Assembly: GCA_037893225.1 (NCBI GenBank)
Contig: JAZGUH010000449.1
Location: 434,001-498,000, forward strand
Length of the DNA: 64,000 nucleotides
Source: Hippasteria phrygiana
Lineage: Eukaryota; Echinodermata; Asteroidea; Valvatida; Goniasteridae
Reading direction: 5' to 3'
Part shown: positions 24,777 through 34,611 of the stretch, piece after piece
Numbering within the stretch: position 1 is the first letter of the stretch
Layout: every line of letters starts with the position of its first letter
Made by a program: the position numbers and the translations under genes
Notes under the pieces: generated by a model
What the model was told of the DNA's origin: nothing
The model's database searches: none
The model's input: the letters and a program-made list of their open reading frames with translations, nothing else

Positions 24777-26783
24777 TAGGCCTACGATAATATCAAAAAT
24801 GTTGCCGATATTTCGGTATCAAAATACATGGATATCGAACAGCCTTCTGAGACCGTGGAACATGATATTAATGTAACTTCAGCTTCGCCTTAGTCTTCTC
24901 GCGATCGTGTCAGATATTGCTATCCATTGATGAAATAAACAAACAGCGAATACCAATTGTGACTGTACAAAAACACATTCTATTTACAAAGCAAAACAAT
25001 AGGCCTTAACAGCACTGTAATAGCTACATGTACATATTTTTTGGACATGTACATTTTAAAATTTGTAGGAATACACATATTAAAACAACAAATACCTATT
25101 GTTCTTTTGGGTTATGACTTGTTTTACACGTTTTTTGTGCATGTAAAATTTATTTTGTGCATGTAACTTTTTTAGTCTACATGCACCGGTGCATGTGATA
25201 TTTTTTTCTAAAGCGACCCCTGCATTAAGACATCCTAGAATATGTTTTTTATGTAATTTTTGTGTTTACTTTAGATACATTGTGTAACCTGGTCAATTTT
25301 ATGATACAAACTCAACTGATTAGTCAGTCGGTGGCCCCATCTCATTTTATGGCACAAAAACACGTGTAAATAGGTTAGGGGGGGACACCAAAGTTGTATT
25401 GCCTGATATTTCAAATTCTGAAACAAGTTGTCAAAATTTTACATAATGCATGTTAAAAACCTGCATCCAGATTAAATTTTATCTAGAAATGTCCACAAAT
25501 TAAGCCTGGCAAATATTTTTAATTTAACCACAAAGTTTCACAACGTAAACATTTGGGGGGACACCAAAGGGGTCTGTCAACATTTAGAATGACCATATTT
25601 TTCTTGTTTCCTTATTCTCTGTGCAAACTTTCAAATACTTTGAAGCAAAGTACAAGCTTAAACTAGATATCAAAATTGAACAAATATAATAGATAACATG
25701 GAGGATACGCTCAATAGTAATGTTCACCATGTAAACATTTTTAGGGGCACCAAAGTTTACACGGTGAACATATTTTTACCAAACCTCTCATTTTAAGAAA
25801 ATAACAAATTATTTATGAAATGTGCATTTTACTTTCAACATTGGTGTGTTATCAATCATTTTAGTTAAATAAATAACAAAGTTAACCCTTAAAAAGAAGG
25901 GAAAATCACACTTTTAAATGCTGTGTTTCAATGTTACAACTTTTTGACTCAAAAGTGATAATTTTAGGTTATTTTGAACCAAAATTAGGACAATGCATTG
26001 TCATTATACACATTTTGTTGGTTTTATTTAGTGTGTTAGTTACACAATAAAAACACATATATGAACTAACCATACATAACCGACGGATTTTTGGGGAAAA
26101 CTTTGCAGCAGTTTTTGTGCGCAGGGTGCATGGGGCGTTACCATAACACGTTGGACACACGTGGAAATATCCACACGACCGTTTATCACACAATCAGCCA
26201 CTGATCCACTTCGTCTCAATTTGTCGAAAGTTATGATTGAAACAGATGACTATACATTTTTTGGTTATCAGCGGGATTTTACATATGTATGAACAAATTT
26301 TGTCAAGTGCAAAGTTCTAGAATTGTTTGCAATTTGCATGCAAGCATACATGTACATTGTATCTGACTACTGGATGCACGGGAATTCTTGCTGGCAGAAC
26401 TCGACTGAATTTCGTCGGTGTTGCATGATGGAAAGTCCCCCAACAGTAGACTCGCTCTAAGGGATGTTTCCCCATCGAGTACATACTTTGCCACATGCAC
26501 ATGTACATGTATGTACTCCCGGGCAAACATCAACACGGCATGCACGATGTCCATGTACATGTATACCAAGCGATTCAGCAGCGTTTTTCACAGAAGGGCA
26601 CGGAGGCCAAAGCAATATAGGGCACAGTAAATCTGGCCGTGAAAAGTGATTTTCTACAAGGGGGCATCACGGCAATTTTATTAAGGGCAGCGATGGCAAT
26701 GGCCGTCGTGGCCGTCGTGAATTTCAAATGCTGCCATAGTTATTGCAAAGATTTTCAAAGTATGACTGTTTCTATCTAAAGCC
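24777..26783. other. Intergenic, upstream of the tubulin exon; one hairpin
   Basis: AT-rich DNA without a recognisable gene. GGGGGACACCAAAG-like words occur three times (about 25379, 25555, 25744). A 17-bp inverted repeat with one mismatch lies at 25720-25736 / 25755-25771. ACATGTACATGT-type motifs are frequent near 26490-26560. Confidence 0.5.
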
Positions 26784-26824
26784 GCTGTCACACCAAAAAG
26801 AATGAGTCTCCGAACGTTTCTTGA

Positions 26825-27113
26825 ATAATTATTATTATTATTATTATTATTATTATTTCTTTCTGGTAATGAAACCAAGGATTCCTCAAAAGCGCCCTAG
26901 GCACTGTAGCTCGAAAGCCTGAAAAAACCTGCAGAGAGAAGACAATGAGAAGAAGTTACAGTTTTAGAGGTGGGAGGAAAACCCCAGAAGAATATTCTGG
27001 GGAAACCCACGGAATCAGGTAGGGACTGAAAACCCAATCCACATGTGGACCAGGGCAGGAATTGAACCCGAGCCACAGCGGTGAAAGGCGGGGACAGTAA
27101 CCACTGCGCCAAA
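26825..27113 (-). mobile_element. tRNA-derived SINE (289 bp, minus strand)
   Basis: On the minus strand the element starts with a tRNA-like head. An A-box-like TGGCGCAGTGG lies close to the 5' end (27113 downward), and a B-box-like GGTTCAATTCC lies at 27058-27068, at the spacing of an RNA polymerase III internal promoter. A body with GGGTTTTCCTCCCACC follows, and it ends in an (AAT)n tail (26826-26858). It is flanked by a perfect 7-bp duplication TTCTTGA (26818-26824 and 27114-27120), which fixes both ends. The tRNA head is degenerate and no cloverleaf was drawn. Confidence 0.9.
26826..26858. repeat. (ATT)n microsatellite, tail of the SINE
   Basis: About ten ATT/AAT units lie directly inside the left target duplication, as expected of a SINE 3' tail. 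Confidence 0.9.
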
Positions 27114-28000
27114 TTCTTGACATTCGTTTTTGGTTCGAGGTGGGTTCGAGGAGCATTCGACTTCGTCATGTTCTAGGAAGGTTTGGCCAGTTCGTGCTCA
27201 TTCGGAATGACATTCGGCGAGGTCGAGAATTATTTTGCGCAGGTTCAAAATAATTTGTTTGACCTCCCGAATGAGACAAAATGCCCCGTTTGGGAAGTGT
27301 TCGAGCTGTACATGTATTCTAAGAAGAAACGGCCTGTTCGAAAAGGGTTCGGAAAGCGTTCTAGACATACTAAGAGCATTCAAGGCGGAAGGTGGGTTCA
27401 GTATTGTTTCCGAACAGCCCGAATATACATGTAGCTCGAACATCGCAAATGGTTTCAGTATTTACTGAGAATTGATAACAAATGCAGGGTCCCATATCGA
27501 ACTGTGCCACCTCCAGCTCGCACGCAGCCTGAACACAGGTAGAACGTAGCTCGAATTGGCCGAACACTTGTCGCATGATTTCCGATTCCTTAACGAGTGA
27601 CCCGAACATCACGAACGTACCTCGAACAGAGCTCAAACATAACGAGCGCAGCTCGAACCCAGATGGAAGCTACCTACATGTAGAACAGAACGAATCCATT
27701 CCAAACGTCTGCCGTTTCCTGATATAAAGCCGTGGTTTCGAGTTTGACGATGATTAAGCGTTCGGAAAGCAAACGGAAAGGAAACTGCCAGGCTATTCGA
27801 GAAGTGTCCGACCTATTCGGAGAGCAATCGGAAAGGAATCGGAAAGCATTCCATTTGAATTGGGTGTGATATTAAACCAAAATGAGCCTTTCGGAAAGCA
27901 TTCAAGGAGCATTTGCGAGAAGCATTTGCCTCCCCTCATTATTCGTAAAAATATTTTATTCGAGAAACGTTCGGAGGCTTATTCTTATTGGTGTGACAGC

Positions 28001-28199
28001 AGCATAAAGCCTACTGATGAGGCGGTCTAAATCAAATCTACCCATCATGTAAATAATGTAAAATGCAAAATGATCACCTCAGAAGGCTTCATGTAGTTTT
28101 ACATATGCTGTACCATTCATGATTAATATACAGCCGTAACGGTTTTACTCTGAATATATTGATTAACAGGTCAGTCCATGAGATGTTTACCTTGCAAAA
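28001..28199 (+). promoter_or_regulatory. Presumed 5' flank/UTR of the tubulin gene
   Basis: This short unique stretch lies between the long-TIR element and the tubulin start codon. GATTAACAG at 28161-28169 could be a 3' splice site of an upstream leader exon. No TATA box or initiator can be argued. The nearest upstream transposon ends only 200 bp away, so the promoter is either here or beyond the repeats. Confidence 0.3.
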
Positions 28200-28288
28200 A
28201 TGTCTACAGTGTTTGTGCAGGTTGGGCAGTGTGGTAACCAAGTTGGCAAAGAGTTTTACAAAACAGTCAGCAAACTTCAAGATCAGAG
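28200..28288 (+). CDS. Divergent tubulin (delta/epsilon/zeta type), exon 1
   Basis: ATG at 28200 opens MSTVFVQVGQCGNQVG, followed by 13 more codons and two bases. GQCGNQ is the invariant nucleotide-binding T1 loop at the tubulin N-terminus. The start VFVQVGQCGNQ is unlike alpha, beta and gamma tubulins, whose strand reads as REI/REC...QAGQCGNQ, and is closer to delta, epsilon or zeta tubulins, which belong to centriole and basal-body function. The exon stops at AG before a consensus donor GTAAGG (28289-28294), leaving phase 2. The purine-rich CAAAA before ATG is acceptable as a start context. The next recognised exon is at 53616/53619-53714, in the matching phase. Which divergent class it is cannot be decided from about 60 residues. 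Confidence 0.8.
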
Positions 28289-28379
28289 GTAAGGTTTTCC
28301 CGAACTTCAGTTGACCTCAATGTAAGTAAATTTGTTGGTGAAATTTGCTTCACAAGTTTTTCAAATATCAGTATGTATG

Positions 28380-29581
28380 TGTAATGGGGGGTAGGGGATC
28401 AGAGATCCTCAGATTGTTGGTGAGCTGAAAGGAGAAAGACGAGGAGGCAGTGGTTGGAATCAATGTTGATACAGCACTTTAATACATATAAAACAACAAA
28501 ATCTCGGTCAACAAATCCCAATCAACACAAATCAAATTAACTTCCTGCAAATAATCCTAAAAAATGAAAACCTAAATCTTTGAAACATAAAGACAATAAG
28601 AGGTATGAATTTATATTAATTCATCACAACTACTAAACAAAGTATAAGTGTAAGGATAAAACAAAACAAAAGCACGAAAAAACCTCAAGATATCCATAAA
28701 CTCCAGCCAGGATTTGGCAAGTCTAATTTAAGATGGAGCCTAGTACAATGATACAAAAAAACACTTCTGGACTATGGGCTATTTCTGGCCCTAACTCGGT
28801 CCACAAGTCCAAAGGAAGACTTTAAAAGAAAACATAAGATCTCTACTATAAACACTGGAAAAGTGACTTAAACTTCCCCAATAAACAATCTAGACTGCCT
28901 AGCCTGGCACTTGCCTCTAGTTCAAACAAACAAAAGGGAAGTAGCTAATTACCCACAGTCAGAGACATACTTCCCAGGCTAGCCTGGCTACTAGCTACCC
29001 CAAGCCCCAAGGCTACACGTTAATTGGTCTGGTATGTCCACCCAGGGACTGTTCCTTGCTCTATGCTTAAACCATGCTTAAACTCAATTAAACACATATT
29101 GGAAAAGTTGAACAATGCTGTGAAACAGCTGACAATAAAATAGTAAAAAAACTAACTTTCTCCAAACCCAAAAGAAACCAACTTTAAAAACAAGTGAACT
29201 AAATAGTCTAATTTATCATCAGAGTACTTCAATCTGCAAATTATGCCAGAAATAAAGGAACATTTCTTACCTGAAAGGAGAAAGACGAGGAGGCAGTGGT
29301 TGGAATCAATGTTGATACAGCACTGAGGCATGCACAACACCAGCCCCAACCACTGCAACCTCATGGTCCAGTGGTCACTCCACTTTCAGGTAGGGGTCCA
29401 AGAAATACATGTTTACATACAACTCTGGAGAAAACCGGCTTGTACCACTGTTTCTTATAAGACAAAAAATATGAACATTTGGGGGGAAAAAGGGAAATGG
29501 GAGGGGAATTGGGGGAAAAGGAACCATATGACCCAATTAAGGGGCCAGAAATTATAGGGCCCAATTAGGGGCCCTATTACA
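28380..29581 (-). repeat. 3' LTR (1202 bp) of the gypsy element
   Basis: TG...CA termini. It pairs with the right LTR at both ends (28380-29060 with 34612-35300; 29105-29581 with 36566-37054). Around 29085-29095 it lacks about 230 bp found in the right LTR, and there is a 6-bp indel near 29485 relative to 36955. Confidence 0.93.
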
Positions 29582-29588
29582 CTCTCCA
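29582..29588 (-). promoter_or_regulatory. Short polypurine tract before the 3' LTR
   Basis: On the minus strand the bases just before the 3' LTR read TGGAGAG. The position is right for the plus-strand primer, but the purine run is short. Confidence 0.4.
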
Positions 29589-29654
29589 ATGCTAAACATT
29601 TGGCGTCCTCGCCAAGATGCAGACAATAAAGAATACCGTAGAACTACTTAAATG

Positions 29655-30062
29655 TCAAACGTTCTGGTGGCCCTCGATGTTACTCCTAGATGACCGCCGC
29701 AGAGTCACCGGGGTAGGAGGAACTGGAGGCGAATGATCTGTCGCTAGCCTCTGTGTTACTCTGATAGGTGGGGTTGAGAGTCGTGATCCTAGTTGGCTCA
29801 GGGGACTTGCCACTGGGGGGACAGGTAACTTCCTCCGAGTTCGTCTTGCTGCTGGCTCAGGTGGTGGTGGAACTAGTCGTGTATGCACTACGTTGGGAGG
29901 GTCTGGGATTGGTGTGGGTGTGTCTAACTCTTTGGGTTCATGCTCCCTGAATCTGCAGATGGACAGCTCATTCCGATGAAGGATCTTCACTTTCTTGTCT
30001 CCCTGTCGTGTTACCTCGTAGACGGGAATCGATTGATGAGGCTGTCTGGAACAGACTCCCAA
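29655..30062 (-). pseudogene. pol: C-terminal part of pol, out of frame (integrase tail)
   Basis: This reading frame continues integrase after a frame break. It starts around QPHQSIPVYEV, followed by a basic LHRNEL segment that closes the integrase C-terminal domain in many gypsy elements. A proline-rich tail (PPPPEPAARRTRRK) and a stop at 29655 follow. It overlaps the end of the upstream pol frame at about 30011-30062, so one small indel separates them. The listed ATG at 30062 is incidental; this is the displaced tail of pol, not an independent gene. No chromodomain signature is seen. Confidence 0.8.
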
Positions 30063-33000
30063 CGATCTGTTGTTTTGTTCCGTCCCTTTAAACCTCTGTT
30101 CCTGACAAGGACTCGTTCACCCAGGAGAAGTGGCAAGGCTCTGGCCCTCTTGTCAAAAGCCTTTTTCTCGCTCTCGGTAGCCGTCTTCAGCGATTTCCGG
30201 GCGATGTCATGCACACTCTGCAATCGGCGATGATGTTTGGCTACCCAGTCATCTGAACTCTCCCCTCCTTGCGGCTCTGGAAGACCCATCATCAGATCAA
30301 CGGGGAGTCGGCCATGCCTGCCGAACATCAGGAAGTGTGGCGTGTACCCAGTGGAGGAGTGGAAGGAGTTGTTGTAATGGAAACAGAGCTCTGGAAGATA
30401 CTCTGCCCATCGTTGCTTCCTCTCAACTTCCATAGTCCCAATGAGATTCAACAAAGTGCGGTTGAATCTCTCGCAGAGACCATTTCCTGCTGGGTGATAC
30501 GGGGTCGTTCGGCTCTTGGTTATACCATATAACCTACACAACTCCCGGATGGTCGCTGACTCGAAGTTAGCACCCTGGTCCGAATGTATACGTGCTGGAA
30601 CACCAAAGTACACCATGAACTTCAACCATAGGGCCTTCGCCGTTGTGGTGGCTGTCTGATCTCGGGTGGGTACTGCGACTGCCATTTTTGTGAAGTGGTC
30701 AGTGATGACGAGCACATTTTCGTAGCCGCCAGATGACCGTTCCAGTGTGAGGTAGTCCATGGCTACTAACTCGAGGGGTGCTGTTGTCTTGATGGACACC
30801 AGAGGGGCCTTTCCTGTCACTGTCTGCTTTCTCAGTGAACACCTCTTACAGCTGTCGCACCAATCACGGATTCTAGATGCCATCTTTGGCCAGTAAAAGC
30901 GAAGACGAACTGCTTCGTGTGTACGCTCAACTCCCATGTGTCCAGCCTTGTCATGTAGTTCAGTCAAAACATCCCCCCGTAGACTCTCAGGAAGCACCAG
31001 CTGTTTTCTTTCCTCAAGTTGCTTGGGGTCCTGTGTAACTCGATGGAGAATCCCATTGATGACCTGTAATCTCCTCCACTCCTTCAGGAGGAGCTTACAC
31101 CCTGTGCTGAGCTTGGTGATATCTTGTGGGTTTGGATGTTTGTCCTTCTGCACATAATCTATCAGAGGGCCGACATCTGAATCATCCCGCTGGAGTCTCG
31201 CCATGTCTTCTTGGGGAATGCCTGGAAACGTAGTGACAACATCTACATTGTAAGACGGGATGCTGTCCTTCATGAATGTCTCACAGCAGGCCCTGACGAC
31301 AGCTACTGTGACCTCTCCTTCGTGTGGATCATCTTGTTCATCTGGGAGCAGAGTAGATGGAAGTCTGGATAGCGCATCGGCGTTGTCATTCTGCTTTCCA
31401 GGGCGATACTTAATATCAAACTGGAAGTTCGCCAACTGCGCCATCCATCTCTGCTCCACTGCCCGCAGGTTAGCTGTATCAAGGTGTACCAGAGGGTTGT
31501 GATCTGTGAATACTGTGAACTTGCCGCCCATCAGGTACTCCTTGAACTTTTCCGTGATGGCCCACTTCAGTGCAAGTAATTCAAGCTTGAAGGCACTGTA
31601 GTGGGCATCATTGCGCTCAGCCTTCCGTAATCCTCGGCTAGCATAGGCAATGACTCTCTCCTTACCATATTGCCTCTGGGAAAGAACTGCCCCGAGGCCC
31701 TGGTTGCTGGCGTCAGTGTACAATAGGGAAGGACTTGAGTAGTCGGGGTAGGCTAAGATAGGCGGGGACATCAGTTTCTGACGTAGAAGGTCAAATGCTT
31801 GCCGACACTCTGTGGTCCAGTTGAACAAAACTTCCTTCTGAAGGTGCCCCACACCTTTCTTGGGTTGGGATGTTAGAGCAAACAGGGGTCGAGCAATCTT
31901 AGAAAAATCTTGCACAAACCTCCTGTAGTATCCGGCAAAGCCCAGGAATGACCTCACTGCCTTTGGAGATGTTGGGACTGGCCAGGCCTCCAACGCTGAA
32001 CATTTCTCCGGGTCGGTCCCGATGCCGTCTGCTGATGCTCTGTGACCGAGAAAACTGATGGATGTCTTCAGCAGGTGACATTTCGATGGTTTTGCCTTCA
32101 GACCATGCTTGGCCAGCCGTGAGAAGACCATGTCAAGCCTCTCCATATGTGTAGAGAAGTCAGGGGAGAAAATTATGATGTCATCAAGGTAGAACATCAG
32201 GGTCTCGCACGATTGATCACCAAAGCATCGCTCCATGAACCTTTGGAATGTTGCAGGGGCGTTACTCAGACCAAACGGCATGCGGTTGAATTCGTACAAG
32301 CCCATGGGTGTGGTGAAGGCTGTCTTCTGCCTATCCGCCTCATCCATAGTGATCTGCCAGTAACCGCTTGCCAAATCAACTGTTGAGAAGTACCGTGCAC
32401 CAAGGGACTCGTCGACTCTTGGGAGGGGAAATGCGTCCGGTGTGGTGACTGCATTTAGGCGCCGATAATCAACACAGAGACGCAGCCCTCCACACTTCTT
32501 TCGTACCAGCACTATAGGGGAGGCCCATGGGCTGGTGCTCTCTCGGATCACCCCCTTCTCAAGTAATATCTTAAGGTGGTCCTTTACTTCCTGGTAAAGG
32601 TGCGGCGGAACTCTGCGGTACCTCTCCTTTACTGGTCTGGTTACCACAGTGGGGATGGTGTGTTGTACCGTAGTTGTCTTGCCAAAGTCACTGTCGTCTT
32701 TGGAGAAGACGTCCTTGTGTCGATGGAGGAGAGAACTAAGCTTTTGAAATTCCTCTGGCGTAAGATTCTCTCGACCCACATCCACCGGCACTGGGAGCTC
32801 CTCAGACGTCGTCCCTAGCTCATCACCCTGCTGTTCTCCAAGGCTCACCTCTACCTCGTGGATACTCAGCTCAACCAGCGTAAGCTTGTTGGATGATGGC
32901 TCATCCTGCAGAACCTCTCCCACACTACTCAGTTGAGCCAGTCTCATTCCGCAATGCACCATGACGTCCCACTGGTTTGGATTTGCTACTCGAACTGGTA

Positions 33001-33736
33001 CAAGGCCGCTTCGGACGGTACATACACACCTCGCAACCATCAGGTGTTTGGGGAGAAACTTGGCTGGTGTCGGTTCTATTAGGACAGCAGCCTCTTGTGA
33101 ATATGACGGGTGGCAACGCCCAGGGATGATAATTTCTGTCCCAGCTGGGATGACTATTGGGCGTCGGTTAGCCGCTCGCACAATATCAGAGGTGGGTCTA
33201 GACTTCTGGGGCCTCGAGGGTGCATCAACTTGGGTTGGCCTCAAGAAGAAAGATGATGCCGGCTCCTTAAAAAGGACATCTTGGCAGCTTCTCAGCACAT
33301 TCATGCCAATAATGGGTCTCGTGGGCATCTCTGTTGGTTTAAGAATGAAGAAGATGGCATCCTTCACATTGCGGCCCATTAACTGCACATTCAACTCAAT
33401 CACGCCTTGGTACGGGATCTGCAGACCATTGGAGGCTACCAAGCGTATATAGGGGTGTAAGAGACTGCTCTCGTTGACGTTGGTCTGGAAGTGTGCCTGG
33501 AAGGTTTCGTACGGTAGAGTAGATACCTGCGAGCCGGTGTCCAAGAGACAGGTGATACTCTCACCTCCCAAACCAACATCAATGTAGGGGCAATCCCCGA
33601 CAGCTCGCTTCATTGTCACAGGCTGGGTCTTACTAGAGCGTTCCAGTGTCTGGCCCTCGACACTGGAACAATCTAGTTTAACGGTGCAGGTCGTTGCTGT
33701 GGGCAGCCTCGTGCCATATGCCCTGGCTGGTCGCAT
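30011..33736 (-). CDS. pol: Gypsy Pol polyprotein: protease, RT, RNase H, integrase (frame broken near the end)
   Basis: This 1241-residue frame carries the retrotransposon enzymes in order. An aspartic protease has CLLDTGS (D66). The reverse transcriptase core is at about 390-570, with SPWASPIVLV, VDYRRLN and the active-site FYLDD (515-519). RNase H has YTDAS, the ELLALKW glutamate and TDHNPL (about 670-790). Integrase has an H2C2 zinc finger (H928, H933, C960, C963) and a D,D35E core (D994, D1053, E1089). All catalytic residues are present. The frame leaves the integrase path near residue 1230 (about 30046), where the motif after WESVP is lost, and ends at 30011 in non-homologous residues; the proper tail lies in another frame. 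It overlaps gag by 64 bp in the -1 frame, so the natural start is a frameshift from gag, not the first ATG. Confidence 0.93.
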   Translation of the reverse strand: MRPARAYGTRLPTATTCTVKLDCSSVEGQTLERSSKTQPVTMKRAVGDCPYIDVGLGGESITCLLDTGSQVSTLPYETFQAHFQTNVNESSLLHPYIRLVASNGLQIPYQGVIELNVQLMGRNVKDAIFFILKPTEMPTRPIIGMNVLRSCQDVLFKEPASSFFLRPTQVDAPSRPQKSRPTSDIVRAANRRPIVIPAGTEIIIPGRCHPSYSQEAAVLIEPTPAKFLPKHLMVARCVCTVRSGLVPVRVANPNQWDVMVHCGMRLAQLSSVGEVLQDEPSSNKLTLVELSIHEVEVSLGEQQGDELGTTSEELPVPVDVGRENLTPEEFQKLSSLLHRHKDVFSKDDSDFGKTTTVQHTIPTVVTRPVKERYRRVPPHLYQEVKDHLKILLEKGVIRESTSPWASPIVLVRKKCGGLRLCVDYRRLNAVTTPDAFPLPRVDESLGARYFSTVDLASGYWQITMDEADRQKTAFTTPMGLYEFNRMPFGLSNAPATFQRFMERCFGDQSCETLMFYLDDIIIFSPDFSTHMERLDMVFSRLAKHGLKAKPSKCHLLKTSISFLGHRASADGIGTDPEKCSALEAWPVPTSPKAVRSFLGFAGYYRRFVQDFSKIARPLFALTSQPKKGVGHLQKEVLFNWTTECRQAFDLLRQKLMSPPILAYPDYSSPSLLYTDASNQGLGAVLSQRQYGKERVIAYASRGLRKAERNDAHYSAFKLELLALKWAITEKFKEYLMGGKFTVFTDHNPLVHLDTANLRAVEQRWMAQLANFQFDIKYRPGKQNDNADALSRLPSTLLPDEQDDPHEGEVTVAVVRACCETFMKDSIPSYNVDVVTTFPGIPQEDMARLQRDDSDVGPLIDYVQKDKHPNPQDITKLSTGCKLLLKEWRRLQVINGILHRVTQDPKQLEERKQLVLPESLRGDVLTELHDKAGHMGVERTHEAVRLRFYWPKMASRIRDWCDSCKRCSLRKQTVTGKAPLVSIKTTAPLELVAMDYLTLERSSGGYENVLVITDHFTKMAVAVPTRDQTATTTAKALWLKFMVYFGVPARIHSDQGANFESATIRELCRLYGITKSRTTPYHPAGNGLCERFNRTLLNLIGTMEVERKQRWAEYLPELCFHYNNSFHSSTGYTPHFLMFGRHGRLPVDLMMGLPEPQGGESSDDWVAKHHRRLQSVHDIARKSLKTATESEKKAFDKRARALPLLLGERVLVRNRGLKGRNKTTDRWESVPDSLINRFPSTR

Positions 33737-34578
33737 CTTAGGCAGATGGGGTTTCCCTGGTCATCCCATCTGGGCTTCTGTCTTACGGGCCTCCTGTAGC
33801 TGCCTGATGAGGCACCAAAACGTAGCTGGTTCAGCTCCAACCTCATGGCTGCCATCATCTCTGCCATCTCCCGTTGCTGTTGTACAGTCCTTTCTAGTGT
33901 GGCCTGGAGGGTCTGCATAGGGGAAGGGGCCTGGGGAACTGGGGAAATGCTGGCAGCATTTACTGCAGCACTTTCTCTGTGGTCAGCTGCCAGATGGAGA
34001 GCTTCGCTGGTGGTGTGCCTGAAGGACATGTCTGGCCTTCTCCGGAGCTCCATTCGCAGCACACGTTGGACCTCAGCATTGCTCAAGCCGGCGACGAACC
34101 TGTCCCTCAGGAGCTGGTCCGACCTGATGACGGCTTCAGGGTCGCGTTGCCTCAGTCTCCCTAGAATCTCTTGCAATGCCAGAGAGAATTCCCTCATGCT
34201 CTCACTGGCCTTCTGCCTCCTGCTGTGGAACATCTCGAGGAGTGTGGCTGCCGGCACCTTGTCCCCATAGGTGTCCAGTAGCCTGGTGAAGATGTCCTCT
34301 GCCTGCCGCCGCTCCTCTTCTAGCCTGACCAGCACCTCGCGCTTCGCCTCCCCGGCCAGATACTTCATCAGCACCTGGGGCTGCTGATCTGGAGGTGTGT
34401 TCCATGCCTTCATCATGGAAGCCATGTCGGCCACCCACTCCTCCACTGTCGGATCATTGGGGCTTGACTTCATTCCCGTGAAGACATTGACCTTGAGGTC
34501 AACAGGCACAAAGGTCACATGGTGGGCTACCGGTGCTTGAGCAGCCCCCTGTCCTCCAACCGCGTCCTCTCCTTGCAT
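33673..34578 (-). CDS. gag: Gypsy Gag with CCHC zinc knuckle
   Basis: The start chosen is the ATG at 34578 (MQGEDAVGG), 33 bp downstream of the 5' LTR edge. An upstream in-frame ATG at 34695 lies inside the LTR and before the primer site, so it is unlikely to be used. The product is about 301 residues: a capsid-like helical region (LKVNVFTG ... EWVADMASMMKAW ... LLEMFHSRRQ, ending ALHLAADHR), a glutamine-rich stretch, and a nucleocapsid with CLRCDQPGHMARGC, which fits C-X2-C-X4-H-X4-C. The stop is at 33673, with pol overlapping in the -1 frame. It packages the element's RNA into virus-like particles. No internal stop is present. Confidence 0.92.
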   Translation of the reverse strand: MQGEDAVGGQGAAQAPVAHHVTFVPVDLKVNVFTGMKSSPNDPTVEEWVADMASMMKAWNTPPDQQPQVLMKYLAGEAKREVLVRLEEERRQAEDIFTRLLDTYGDKVPAATLLEMFHSRRQKASESMREFSLALQEILGRLRQRDPEAVIRSDQLLRDRFVAGLSNAEVQRVLRMELRRRPDMSFRHTTSEALHLAADHRESAAVNAASISPVPQAPSPMQTLQATLERTVQQQREMAEMMAAMRLELNQLRFGASSGSYRRPVRQKPRWDDQGNPICLRCDQPGHMARGCPQQRPAPLN

Positions 34579-34593
34579 GATAGTGTTGCCAAC

Positions 34594-34611
34594 AATCCCA
34601 CTTCTGACACA
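34594..34611 (-). promoter_or_regulatory. Primer binding site resembling the tRNA-Leu 3' end complement
   Basis: Immediately inside the 5' LTR the minus strand reads TGTGTCAGAAGTGGGATT. It resembles the complement of a leucine tRNA 3' end (TGGTGTCAGGAGTGGGAT), with one internal mismatch and one base missing in the CCA complement. The tRNA assignment is from memory of the general Leu acceptor sequence. Confidence 0.65.

Larger units (their letters stand above)
26784..28000. mobile_element. 1.2-kb long-TIR element interrupted by a SINE
   Basis: The left end from GCTGTCACACCAA and the complement of the right end match for about 40 bp with few differences (CTCCGAACGTTTCT shared). Similar TAAAGCC words lie outside both ends but not symmetrically, so the target duplication is unsure. 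The interior is rich in TTCGGAAAGCATTC-like words in both orientations. A SINE interrupts the left terminus. Confidence 0.7.

Noticed and set aside
27058..27113. tRNA gene on the minus strand
   Set aside because: Only the promoter boxes are tRNA-like; the sequence continues into a SINE body with (AAT)n tail and a target duplication.
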